Source: Linanthus parryae (Eukaryota > Streptophyta > Magnoliopsida > Ericales > Polemoniaceae). From it: a DNA stretch of 64,000 nt. Made by a program: the position numbers and the translations under genes. Positions 44,748 through 56,952 of the stretch are shown one piece after another. The stretch lies in the NCBI GenBank assembly GCA_023055425.1, contig JALGPY010000002.1, forward strand, positions 135,614,427 to 135,678,426. Direction: 5' to 3'. Numbering within the stretch: position 1 is the first letter of the stretch; every line of letters starts with the position of its first letter. The notes below the pieces were generated by a model that made no database searches, had not been told where the DNA came from, and worked only from the letters and a program-made list of their open reading frames with translations.

Positions 44748-46186
44748 TGTTGGAATAGATGCCCTAGAGGCAATCATAGATTTAGTATGAACAATGTTTT
44801 GGCTAGAATATTCATTTATTATTTATGGCGATATTTAATATAATGAAGTCCTTAGATAAATTGTGTTATTTATCTTAAATGTCCCTAGTCCATTATATTG
44901 ATTAATAGGACAATCAAATATAGACTAGTATGTGGGTAGATTGATATGGAGATATCAAGTCTGACACATGGGTATGCATTAGGAGTAATGGCATACTGGA
45001 TTGACCCACGACGAAAAGGATACATTAGATTATGTGAAGTCACAATCGCTTTTCGTAGTGCTAATATTATTGCAATCCTTGGACTTGAAGTCACTAGATA
45101 CTCTAGTTGTGAAATATTGCGCTTTGATGTTATCAAACGTTACACCGTAACTGGGTAATCATAAAGGTGGCTATCGGGCGTGATAGGAAGCAAGCTTATA
45201 AATCGTAGTGATGTAGATAGGATTTGTCCCTCCCACATAATGGGGGTAATATCCACGGCCACTCGAGGGATGAGGCTTATTGAATGTCTGGCCAGACTCA
45301 GATAAATTAATATAGAGATATTAATGTTATCTGCAAGCATAAGCATATTCCCAGGATCGAGGAACTCTGGATTGGATATACGAGTGTGACTATTTATGTC
45401 TCGTGTCCAATCCGGATATGGAGACAAAGGGATAATGCAATATGACATATTGGGCACAAAGGTTTGTCGGGATCACTGTCTATTTCTATTGGTTGGGTTG
45501 CATGGATGTGTTGCTAGACACCGCTCCATGTTAGTAATAGTTACTACCAACTATATAGAAACCTACGTGGTCACACGCCAAATAGAGTAGAGCTAGATTT
45601 GGGATTAATTAATATGGATTAATTAATAGAAGGATCATTGTGCAACACCTTGCAAACTTAGTAGGACTAATTTGCAAGGAAGGGAATAGTTCTAGTCCTA
45701 CTAGAACAAGAAAATTCTTTTATGGAAACAACAAGGAGTTGTTGGAGTATATAAAGGAGGCTCTAGCTTCCTTCCCACTACATGAGTTATTATTAGTCAT
45801 AACACAAAAGTGGGAGAGAGCAAAAGAGAGAGCAAGACAAAAAAAGCTAGGGCCGAAACCCTAGCCCTCCCGTCCGCCCCTCTACCCGACGGCAAGGAGA
45901 GGGCCGCCCCCTCCCTTGTGCCTTGGTGGTTTGTTGCTTTGATCTTCATCCCTCTTCCTCTGGTTCAAGCTAGCACTTGTGAAGAAGGAAGAATCTAGAT
46001 CTCACCTCTAGACGTGGATCAACCGTAGAGACGAGGACATTATTCTTCGTGTGATCTCACAAATCAAAAGGTACACATCTTCTATGTCCTTAATCATGTT
46101 ATGATGTCTCTTCCTGTGATCCTTGGTGGGCTTTGAGTAGGATTAATTTTGTTATTCCGCTGCGTTACCTACGTCAAAACCCAACA
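44748..46186 (+). repeat. 5' LTR of element B (1439 bp)
   Basis: TGTTGGAATAGATGCCC..CAAAACCCAACA, TATA box TATATAAA at 45748-45755, GC-rich patch at about 45858-45925. Direct repeat of 51742-53181. Confidence 0.93.
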
Positions 46187-47792
46187 GTGGTATCAGAGCC
46201 ACAGGTCGTAGAGCATAACATGATATTATGTGTTTACGATTTCAGTTCATACACCGTATTATTGTTTATTACGCAAAAACTGAAAAATTGGCATAGTAGA
46301 TGCAATATTGAATTTGATTCAATCAAACAAGACCCAATTTAACATTGGATGTTAGAATTGGTGAGTTTAATCACATTGGATGTGAATAATTGGGTTCTTG
46401 AAAAATTAGGGTTCATGGGCACATGATTGAAAAGGGATTTTCAATTATGGAAATAAAATTATGGAAATAAATCCATATGGAAACAACCTTGCTTGGGCAA
46501 CAAGGAAGGAGGAAGGGGACTAGGGCCGAAACCCTAGCCGCCCGCCCCTCCCTTGCGCGCCAAACAAGGCCGCGGCCTCCTAGGCGTGCGGCGGTTCTAG
46601 GGTTCGGGCCACTTGTTGGCTTGGACCCTTTGGACCGTTGTGAAACCCTAGTTACCCAATTTCATTAAAATTAAACAAGCGCGTTAAAAATTGGGTTTAA
46701 CTGTATTATGTGCTTTATTGCATGGTGGATGGATATGGCCTAGGATTGTGGATGTTTATTGTTTTGTGGTTTGGTTTACAGCCTGCGAGCTGATCAAATT
46801 AATGTAATAATTAATTAAGTTTTACGGCCTGCGAGTCGTTCTTTTTCTCCTCGACATGTGAGGCTTTTGTTATTTATTTATTCTAGATGTTAGGCTAGAA
46901 TTAGAAATATTTAGATGATAGCCAAGAGCATGGAGAAGAAGACTGAAGAACCAAAGGAGCCAAAAGACATCCCTAGACGCGCAGCTATGGTGGAGCACAT
47001 GGAGATGAGCTCGGCACTTTAGGGCAATTAGATATTATCATTGGCTTGATAATATCATTAGTCTAGAGGCCATATCCATGCCACGTTTTTATTTTTGTGG
47101 ATGCTTATTATTCATGCCTTGTTATTTATTTTGTGTGTATGGCGCTACAAGCAAAAACGATAACAAGATAATAATAAACAAGGTTAGTCTTTTATTGTGG
47201 ATGGCCCAATCCAAATAAGTAGACCATGTTGATAAAGATCAACCAAACAAATTAAAATAAATCCCTCAATTAAATATTGCGTTTTGCCTTCTCTTGCCAA
47301 AACACCCTTCATGATCATGGCCTATTAAAATTCGGGCTTGCCAAAGCAAGGCGATTTTAATTTTTCATGATGTGTTGCGGACGACGCAAGCTAGTAATGC
47401 GTGTATGTTGAAAGCAAGAGGTTGGACGCAACTAGGCAAGAGTCAATTGGATTGATGAGCTTAGAGGCATGACAATTAGGAGTTATCCAGTTGGATAAAG
47501 AATAAAAGGAATTTATTCACCTAATTGGACCAAGAGTTGCATGGGATGCAATTGGAATGGTTCCTACCTAAATAACCAATTCTTGGGTGACTTGCCAAAG
47601 CAAGCTCAAGAAGAAGTGAAAAAGGGATCTTGGACCCACTAGAAAATATAAAGATATTTTCCGCTTTAATAGTGAGGGCTATTAATCCGAGAAAAATAGT
47701 GGGAGCTATATTTAATGATCTAGCCATTGTTAAATATAGTTAAATTGTTCAAAATACTAAATTGCATATTTCTCGTTTTTGTAGAATTCCAA
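46187..47792 (+). promoter_or_regulatory. PBS and leader of element B
   Basis: TGGTATCAGAGCC at 46188-46200, then about 1.6 kb of leader. It includes the hairpins 47337-47350 and 47591-47604 (both CTTGCCAAAGCAAG) and 47537-47551 (TTGCAT-GGG-ATGCAA), at positions matching those in element A, and two CCTGCGAG boxes near 46784 and 46823. No conserved ORF. Confidence 0.7.
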
Positions 47793-50700
47793 ATGGCAAA
47801 CAACAACGCATCGAGTTCATCCCTACGATCTGTCCTTGAGAAGGATAAATTGTCTGGAACAAATTTCCTTGACTGGTACAGAAACTTGAGGATTGTCCTC
47901 AAGCAATAAAAGAAGTTGTACGTCTTGGACACTCCAATTCCAGACCCACCACAAGATGAGTCTCTATTAGCGGAAGTAAGGGCACGTCAGAAACATATTG
48001 ATGATTCTAATGACGTGACTTGCCTCATGCTTTGTACCATGACTAGTGAGCTTCAGAACCAACACGAGAACATGGAAGCCTATGATATGATCAGACACTT
48101 GAAACAATTGTTTCAGGAACATGCAAGGCATGAGGGCTATGAGGTGTCTAAAGCATTGTTCAAAAGTAGTCTTGCAGAGGGGAATCCAGTAGGCCCTCAT
48201 GTACTCCGAATGATCGAGTACATAGAGAACCTTGAGAGACTGGGGTTCCCACTCAGCCAGGACTTGGCGACTGATCTCGTCTTGCAATCGTTGCCTGACA
48301 GTTATAATCAGTTCATTATGAACTATAATATGAATGAGATCAACAAGTCTTTGCCAGACCTATTGAACATGCTAAAGACAGCTGAGCAAAGCATCAATAA
48401 AGGCAAGGGCAAGGCCATAATGATGGTCCACAAGAAGAAGGGCAAGTCAGTTGCATCTACTTCAAAAGGAAAACGCAAGAAAGTTGCGAAATCCAAGGAT
48501 GCCCTAAAGCCTAGTGGAGGCGTGGCTAAAGGTGAATGTCACTACTGCAGCCAGCCGGGTCACTGGAGGAGGAATTGCCCTAAATATCTGGAGGATAAGA
48601 AGCTTGGAATAGTGATTCCACCACCACCAGGTATTTATGTTATAGACGTCAATCTTTCTATTTCATCATCCTGGGTATTAGATACCGGATGTGGTTCTCA
48701 CATTTGTCGTAATGTGCAGGATTTGAAAAGAAGAAGAAGATTGCGAAAAGGGGAGATAGACTTGCGCGTTGGGAATGGAGCAAAGGTTGCTGCATTAGCT
48801 GTAGGCGTTTATGAGCTATCTTTGCCTTCTGGACTTATTTTAGAATTAGACAATTGCTTTTATGTGCCTGCTATGAGCAGAAACATTATTTCCGTTTCTT
48901 GTTTGGACGAGAAAGGTTTTTCTATTTCAATAAAGGACAAGTGTTGCTCCATTTATTTTGATAGTACGCACTATTGTAGTGCGCATTTGTCTAATGGATT
49001 GTATATCCTTGATCTAAATAATCCAATCTATAACATAAATACTAAAAGGATTAAAACTAATGATTTAAATCCTACATATCTATGGCAATGTCGTTTAGGC
49101 CATATAAATGAGAAACGCATATCTAGACTCCATAAGGATGGACTTCTAGACTCATTTGATTTGGAATCATATGAGACATGTGAATCTTGTTTATTGGGAA
49201 AAATGACAAAGTCCCCTTTCAATAAGAAAGGCGAGCGGACTAGTGAGTTATTGGCACTCATACATACTGATGTATGCGGACCATTCCCCACGCCTGCCAG
49301 AGGTGGTTATACCTACTTCATCACATTTACTGATGATTTCAGTAGATATGGATTTGTATACCTTATGAAGGCCAAATCCGAATCCTTTGAATTGTTCAAG
49401 GAATTCAAGAGTGAAGTAGAGAAGCAACTTGGCAAGAGTATTAAAACTCTACGATCGGATCGTGGAGGAGAATACTTAAGCCAAGAGTTTGATGAGTATC
49501 TTAGAGAGTGTGGGATAGTATCCCAGCTCACTCCACCCGGAACACCACAATGGAATGGTGTATCTGAGAGGAGGAATCGCACTCTATTAGATATGGTGCG
49601 ATCTATGATGTCTCAAACAGATCTTCCGATATCCTTTTGGGGACATGCTCTAATGACGGCAGCTTTTACCATTAACCGTGTTCCATCCAAATCAGTCATG
49701 AAGTCGCCATATGAGATATGGACTGGGAGGCGTCCCATAGTGTCGTTTATGAAGATTTGGGGCTGCGACGTCTATGTAAAGCGTTTACAGACAGACAAGC
49801 TCGGGCCTAAGGCGGATAAGTGTAAGTTTGTGGGATATCCTAAGGAGACTAAAGGATATTACTTCTATAACCCTACCGAGAACAAAGTGTTTGTTGCTCG
49901 GACCGGCGTGTTTCTAGAAAGAGAACTAGTCTCTAAAGAAGCAAGTGGGAGGGTTGTATAACTTGAAGAAATTCACGAACCACAAACCACTGAACCAATA
50001 ATGGAACATGAACAGGAACCACAAGAAGTTGTGGAAGAACCTGTTCAGGTAACACAGGAACTCCGTAGATCAGGAAGAGTGCGTCATGATCCAGAGAGGT
50101 ATGGACTTCTTGTAACTGAGCCCGATGACGTACCACTCATGGATGATGAGCCTGCAAACTATGGAGAAGCCATGAGTGGCCCAGACTCTAAGAAGTGGCT
50201 AGAAGCCATGAGATACGAAATGGATTCCATGTACACCAACAAAGTATGGACTTTGGTGGAACCACCCGAAGGGGCTCGACCCATAGGGTGCAAGTGGGTC
50301 TTCAAGAAGAAGACCGACATGGATGGCAAGGTAGTTGCCTATAAGGGGCGATTGGTGGCCAAAGGTTATAGACAGATTCATGGTATTGACTATGATGAGA
50401 CCTTTTCACCAGTCGCCATGACTAAATCCATTCGAATCTTACTTGCTATTGCAGCATACTACGACTATGAGATTTGGCAAATGGATGTCAAAACAGCGTT
50501 CCTTTATGGGAACCTCCTTGAGGATGTGTACATGACACAACCAGAGGGTTTTGAGGATCCAGAGAATGCCAATAAAGTCTGTAAGCTGCAAAGGTCCATT
50601 TATGGACTAAAGCAAGCTTCTAGGAGCTGGAATCGACGTTTTGATGACGCGGTCAAAGAGTTTGGCTTCATCAAGAACGAAGATGAGCCTTGTGTTTACA

Positions 50701-51720
50701 AGAAGGTTAGTGGGAGCTCTATAGTATTTCTGGTCTTGTATGTGGATGACATACTAATCATTGGCAATGATATTCCTACTCTGCAATCTGTTAAAGATTG
50801 GCTAGGAAAGTGCTTTGCGATGAAAGACTTAGGAGACGCAGCCTATATACTGGGTATAAAGATCTGTAGAGATAGATCTAAAAGGTTGCTTGGCCTAAGT
50901 CAGAGTACATATATTGACAAGGTGTTGAAGAGGTTCAACATGCAAGATTCCAAGAAGGGATTCTTGCCCATGTCACATGGAGTCACTCTTTCCAAGAATG
51001 ACTGTCCCTCCAATGAGATGGAAAAGGACCGCATGAATAGGATACCCTATGCTTCGGCCATAGGATCCATCATGTACGCCATGCTATGTACTAGACCAGA
51101 CGTATCATACGCGTTGAGTATGGTGAGCAGATATCAGTCCAATCCGGGTGAGAGTCACTGGATTGCTGTCAAGAACATCCTAAAGTACTTAAGAAGAACT
51201 AAGGATGTGTTCTTGATATTTGGAGGAATGGAAGAGCTAAGTGTAAAGGGTTACACTGACGCAAGCTTCCAAACCGACAAGGATGATTACAGATCGCAGT
51301 CTGGATACGTGTTTTGCCTGAATGGAGGAGCTGTGAGCTGGAAGAGTTCCAAGCAAGGCACAGTTGCTGATTCTACAACAAAAGCTGAGTACATTGCTGC
51401 TGCGGAAGCGGCAAAAGAGGCAGTATGGATAAAGAAGTTTATCACTGAGCTCGGTGTGGTCCCTAGCATAGTGGATCCCGTAGAGTTGTACTGTGACAAC
51501 TCTGGGGCAATCGCACAAGCGAAGGAACCAAGATCGCACCAAAAATCAAAGCATGTACTTAGGAGATTCCATCTTATTCGTGATATGATCGATCGAGGAG
51601 ATGTTAGATATGCAAAATTCCGACAGATGACAACGTGTCAGATCCGCTCACGAAACCTCTTGCGCAGCGAAAGCATGAAGGGCACGCCAGATCTATAGGC
51701 ATACGAGATGCGCCAGATTG
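47793..51720 (+). pseudogene. gag-pol: Gag-pol polyprotein of element B (two stops, one frameshift)
   Basis: One frame from ATG 47793. The gag part begins KLSGTNFLDWYRNL. A CCHC knuckle is at 48537-48578 and the protease Asp at 48681-48683 (LDTGCGSH). The integrase catalytic codons are at 49269, 49458 and 49566 (35 residues between the last two). RT has YVDD at 50739-50750, followed by RNase H. Breaks: stop TAA 47907-47909 early in gag, stop TAA 49959-49961 between integrase and RT, and loss of one base near 51601 that changes the last ~35 codons. All catalytic residues I checked are present. About 1300 codons, the normal length for the lineage. Activity would have to come from other copies. 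Confidence 0.92.
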
Positions 51721-51741
51721 TCTCTAGTGCAAGTGGGAGAC
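51721..51741 (+). promoter_or_regulatory. Polypurine tract of element B
   Basis: AAGTGGGAGA at 51731-51740, one base before the 3' LTR. Confidence 0.85.
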
Positions 51742-53181
51742 TGTTGGAATAGATGCCCTAGAGGCAATCATAGATTTAGTATGAACAATGTTTTGGCTAG
51801 AATATTCATTTATTATTTATGGCGATATTTAATATAATGAAGTCCTTAGAAAATTGTGTTATTTATCTTAAATGTCCCTAGTCCATTATATTGATTAATA
51901 GGACAATCAAATATAGACTAGTATGTGGGTAGATTGATATAGAGATATCAAGTCTGACACATGGGTATGCATTAGGAGTAATGGCATACTGGATTGACCC
52001 ACGACGAAAACGATACATTAGATAATGTGAAGTCACAATCGCTTTTCGTAGTGCTAATATTATTGCAATCCTTGGACTTGAAGTCACTAGATACTCTAGT
52101 TGTGAAATATTGCGCTTTGATGTTATCAAACGTTACACCGTAACTGGGTAATCATAAAGGTGGCTATCGGGCGTGATAGGAAGCAAGCTTAGAGATCGTA
52201 GTGATGTAGATAGGATTTGTCCCTCCCACATAATGGGGGTAAATATCCACGGCCACTCGAGGGATGAGGCTTATTGAATGTCTGGCAAGACTTAGATAAA
52301 TTAATATAGAGATATTAATGTTATCTGCAAGCATAAGCATATTCCCAGGATCGAGGAACTCTGGATTGGATATACGAGTGTGACTATTTATGTCTCGTGT
52401 CCAATCCGGATATGGAGACAAAGGGATAATGCAATATGACATATTGGGCACAAAGGTTTGTCGGGATCACTGACTATTTCTATTGGTTGGGTTGCATGGA
52501 TGTGTTGCTAGACACCGCTCCATGTTAGTAATAGTTACTACCAACTATATAGAAACCTACGGGGTCACACGTCAAATAGAGTAGAGCTAGATTTGGGATT
52601 AATTAATATGGATTAATTAATAGAAGGATCATTGTGCAACACCTTGCAAACTTAGTAGGACTAATTTGCAAGGAAGGGAATAGTTCTAGTCCTACTAGAA
52701 CAATTAAACTCTTTTATGGAAACAACAAGGAGTTGTTGGAGTATATAAAGGAGGCTCTAGCTTCCTTCCCACTACATTAGTTATTATTAGTCATAACACA
52801 AAAGTGGGAGAGAGCAAAAGAGAGAGCAAGACAAAAAAAGCTAGGGCCGAAACCCTAGCCCTCCCGTCCGCCCCTCTACCCGACGGCAAGGAGAGGGCCG
52901 CCCCCTCCCTTGTGCCTTGGTGGTTTGTTGCTTTGATCTTCATCCCTCTTCCTCTGGGTTCAAGCTAGCACTTGTGAAGAAGGAAGAATCTAGATCTCAC
53001 CTCTAGACGTGGATCAACCGTAGAGACGAGGACATTATTCTTCGTGTGATCTCACAAATCAAAAGGTACACATCTTCTATGTCCTTAATCATGTTATGAT
53101 GTCTCTTCCTGTGATCCTTGGTGGGCTTTGAGTAGGATTAATTTTGTTATTCCGCTGCGTTACCTACGTCAAAACCCAACA
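51742..53181 (+). repeat. 3' LTR of element B (1440 bp)
   Basis: Same ends as the 5' copy, TATA box at 52742-52749, followed by GAAAC and the resumed leader of H. Confidence 0.93.
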
Positions 53182-53186
53182 GAAAC

Positions 53187-53764
53187 CGTCTATGCATGTC
53201 AGAGTAGGAAGATTGCGATGTCTAACTCTATTTTGCAGACTGAATCGTGTCCTGCTATTATGATCATACAGTTTGATGAATGCGGTTTGATTTGGTTGTG
53301 ATTTACATGCTGTTTTTTGTGGATGAGAAATATTTGTAACCTTCTGTAATAGTAAACCCTAGGTTCTCTTATTCCAGTTTTAGATGAACGTGTGAGCTTC
53401 TTCATGGCATTAAAAGTCTGTAGCATTCACTGGTACTCTGTTATAGACTGATTTACGGGATCCAAGGAGACTAGGGTTACTGTAATATTAGTGAAGACAG
53501 AAGGCCGAAAGATTGCAGATCCTCAAAATTTCCACAGTGACGGCATGTCGATTTTCAGAAAGGATATTGCTAGCGTAACTAATGAAGCTTCGACCATAAT
53601 AGTTGGGATGTGTGTGGTTGAATTCTTGTTATGTGCTTGATTATATCTATGTGTATGATTAATGTGGATGCTTGCCTGTTAATCATGGACAACATGGATA
53701 AATAATGTAATTTGTATTAAATTGTTCAAAAGACCAAGTGGGAGAGGGAGTCTAGTGCTGCTAG
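53187..53764 (+). repeat. Leader of element H, copy II, second segment
   Basis: Matches 17825-18410 closely and ends GTGGGAGAGGGAGTC..GCTAG (53760-53764), the target site of the solo LTR. No coding sequence. Confidence 0.75.
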
Positions 53765-55323
53765 TGATAGCACCTTTTAGGAGCTATATTTCTTTAGCAT
53801 TTACCACATGATTCATAGGTTTTGGGAGTGTTTGGAGCCTAATATTGTTGAGATATGCATGTTTATCACTTGTTTCCTTCATATGCTTAATTCTAGTCTG
53901 GGCACATTTTATATGTTGATTTATGCTTGATTTATCAGATATGATTGCTTGGCATACCTTTTGTTTTCTTTGAAAGAAAACAGAGCTTAAGGAGCGATTG
54001 GAATCTAGAACGCGATCTTTGGAAGTTAGGAAGGACAAGAAAAGAGGCTCGGGAACCAAGAGGTTAAAGATTCAAGAACAAGACTGCAGAACATTTCGTA
54101 CGAAATAGAAGCATTTTGCACGAAAGGCATTTCGTACGAAATACCCCATTTCGCACGAAATTCACGTGAAGTCGCGCAAGAATTTTTGGGGTAAAGTGAA
54201 AATTTGAAGACTTGGACTTCTACACTAAGGCATCAGGATGGGAATAGAGCATTATTGAGAGTCAAGAACATCAAGGAGAGATCCATTACGAACATCAAGA
54301 AGCAACGAGACAAGCCCGGATAAAAGCTTTCATCATATTTTCAGCGTTTGATCTACTTTTTCTCTTTCTTTCTTGTATGGAATATTTGAACATGTATTAT
54401 TTTGTTATGAGTATCTAAACTCATACCTAGGAATCTATTGAGAGCTTAGGGTTTACGTTTAGAGGATGTTCTCCGGATTTGATGAACTTTCACGCTTATG
54501 ATTTATGGTTGAATGAAGTTTTTTCTAGTTTTTATCATATTAAGTTCTTCTATTGACAAAGTAGGATAAATATGTGTGATCTTGATTATCTCTTTCTTCA
54601 TTCAAGCGTGAACTTGACTTAAAGATTACCTTAGTTAGTTAATCACTTGTTTATTGTGCTTACTTCTTAGGAAGTTAGGATTCATGACCCAACCTTGCTA
54701 CATAACTAGTGAGTGTGTGAAAGCAACTCTACCCTGGTAGCGATGAATAAACGAGTGGATGCCTAATCAATGAGACCGAGAGGTGAGTTGAATAGGAATG
54801 GCTAGAAGAGGGTAGATTCGGTAGGCAAAAGTGAGGTGTTCGTGTGGTGATGGTTTGAAAGGACATCCTTCCATGCATTGTCATTACCTTGCTAGAACGT
54901 GTTTATAATCGGAGTGGCGTGAGAGGGACAAGATGGTACCAATACGTAAAACTACAAGAGACCGAGAGGTAATTGTCAGTGCTATTACCCAGCATAGTTA
55001 ACTAAGAGTTATTGTGTTAGAACAGGAATCCGGAATCGTCAAAACTGCCCTAGGTGATCTATAGATTGCCTAGCCTTCTCTCTATTGATTTAATCAAATC
55101 ATTTTTTCGTGCTATTTACTTACAATTTCTAATCACTTGATTGAGGGTGACAACACAGATCCTCTAAAACCATTTTTTACCAGTTACTCTAGTAGATTAA
55201 ATTTAGTTGTTAATCTAAGAAGTAGTAAACACCTTCCCTTGGTTTGATAACTCGGAGTCCGAAATACTCCATTTTATTACTTGACCATATACTTGCGCAA
55301 CCACGCGTAATATAGACGCGCCA
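53765..55323 (+). repeat. Solo gypsy LTR, family 2 (1559 bp)
   Basis: TGATAGCACC..ACTTGCGCAACCACGCG..GACGCGCCA with perfect 5-bp duplication GCTAG at 53760-53764 and 55324-55328, so this is a complete solo LTR left by LTR-LTR recombination. Four palindromes of the TTTCGTACGAAA type lie at 54094, 54114, 54130 and 54149. It sits at the same site in H as the truncated copy at 18411, hence it predates the tandem duplication. Confidence 0.88.
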
Positions 55324-55328
55324 GCTAG

Positions 55329-55730
55329 ATCATGCTATCTCCATCATTGATTTATAGTGATGTAGTTGGTTGTGTGTGTTAGCCTTGGAGTTAACCTTCT
55401 TATCGAATATAACCAATATAGTATCACTGGTATAAATTCCCATTATGATACTTCTAACAATTACTGTTTATGTGTCATCTCTCCATCTGAGATACATGAA
55501 TAGGTTAATGAGTTCATAAGTAAAATGATGGTATACACTTAGATGTAATTTATAGTATCCTCGCCATCGGAGTCACTGTTATGGCTTGCAGGACCAAAGG
55601 TACCATGTCTAACTATAGAAAGAATGGGAGACATCCACCCATCTTGGCACGCTGTTTATTTATGTGTGTTAGACTACTTGTGGTTTACATTTCCCTTGTA
55701 TGTTTTATTTACATGATTCTCAGGTTCAAA
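55329..55730 (+). repeat. Leader of element H, last segment
   Basis: Non-coding leader between the solo LTR and the gag start; single copy in this window. Confidence 0.5.
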
Positions 55731-56062
55731 ATGTCGAACTTATTCAACCCACTTTATATTCTCTTGAATCAAAACAAGCTCACTGGAATAAACTACATTG
55801 ATTGGAAAAGGAATTTGAATATTGTGCTAACTGATGAGGATTACAAATTTGTGCTTCTTGAGGAATGTCCCGAAGAACCCCTTGAAGAGGCTTCTGAAGA
55901 AGAAGCCAAGCCTTATAAGAGGTGGTAGAAAGCCGATAAGATGGCTAAATGCAACATATTAGGCTCCATGTCTAATGTGTTGCAGCATCTGCATGAGAAC
56001 ATGGGCTCTGCCAATGAGATCATGGAAAACCTCGAAGAGATGTTTGGGGATCAGATCGTTCT
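55731..56062 (+). pseudogene. gag: Start of copia gag of element H, truncated
   Basis: From ATG 55731 the frame reads MSNLFNPLYILLNQNKLTG then NYIDWKRNLNIVL, the N-terminal signature of Ty1/copia gag. After a stop (55926-55928) the frame continues with KADKMAKCNILGSMSN and NEIMENLEEMFGDQ, also gag-like. At about 56062 the sequence changes to J LTR sequence, so less than half of gag remains. The rest of gag and all of pol are absent. Confidence 0.8.
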
Positions 56063-56952
56063 TCCTCCACGGCCAGAACTCGATATTTTATTGAGAATAG
56101 AATCCGATTATAGTGCATGCCATGGCCACAACGACCACATCGGCCACCCCATAACAAACACCCACACACACACAAGAATAATAGCTTTCAAATTACCTAC
56201 TAACTCTATGTATGCTATGTTATGTACCAAAACCAAAGCATATAAATAATGCACCAATTTGAGGCGGTGGAAGTTACTTCCAGACTCAATCCCGCACCAC
56301 CGCCCAAAAAGGAAACAATTTTGTGGTCTTTTTCTAACTTTGATTGCAAGTCAACGTTTCTAACAAATCTCCACCTTGACTTGAATCATCTCAGCAACTT
56401 GAAACCGGAAACTGATGCTTCTCTTCTCAAACTTGAACTAGATGCGTCTCCCAGAACCTGAAACGAGCATGCCTCCCCAAACATATGTTCTGCAGCTGTA
56501 TGCAAAACCCGAATCGCCACATCATTTCTCCAAACACCATGTGTTCCCGCAACGAATGCGCCAGATGTGGATGCACTTCTATAAAAGAGAAACAAGTACT
56601 CCACCTAGAACCAGATTTGAATACATTCATCGAGAAAGCAGGACCGAATGTATTCCCGATGCAGCCAATTGCGCCAGACAGATGCACCATGACAGAATGC
56701 CCATATGTCATCCAGACCAGATGTACCGATGACGAGTGCCACAAATTGTCATGCCCGATGCACCCCGTATGCCTCATATGCGCCAGATGATCGCCAGAGA
56801 TAGATTGCGCCAGAGGCGAGCTCAATGCACGTCATGGTACACGCTCCAAAACCAGATGCACGCCAGAACAGACCCGCGCATAATGCGCACCAGAACCAGG
56901 ATCGGATGCGTGTGCAAAAAAATTCTCGCGCCAGATGCTCCATGTCGTTGCT
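56063..56952 (-). mobile_element. Copia element J, second copy: truncated LTR, polypurine tract and 3' internal region
   Basis: On the minus strand, a quasi-repetitive internal region (56500-56952, GGCGCATCTGG motifs) is followed by a polypurine tract AAGGTGGAGATT (about 56371-56382) and an LTR starting TGTTAGAAACGTTG at 56368. That LTR matches 60972-60713 and loses its last ~120 bases at about 56063. No protein similar to pol was found; ORFs on this strand look like by-products of the repeat. A non-autonomous element is likely. Confidence 0.65.

Larger units (their letters stand above)
44748..53181 (+). mobile_element. Angela-type Ty1/copia element B (8434 bp), youngest insertion
   Basis: LTR 44748-46186, PBS 46188-46200, leader, gag-pol 47793-51720, PPT, LTR 51742-53181. 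Perfect target-site duplication GAAAC (44743-44747, 53182-53186) in the leader of H. The two LTRs differ at only about 20 positions by eye over 1.44 kb, fewer than in element A. The polyprotein is nearly continuous: two stops and one late frameshift. Same lineage as A but a different subfamily (LTRs end CAAAACCCAACA). Confidence 0.94.

Noticed and set aside
45140..45457. Minus-strand 105-codon ORF recurring at 52164-52451
   Set aside because: LTR sequence of element B; conserved only because the LTRs are near-identical.
56386..56825. Minus-strand ORFs in the CCAGATGC region of J
   Set aside because: The same region in copies I and II gives different, shifted ORFs; not conserved as protein.
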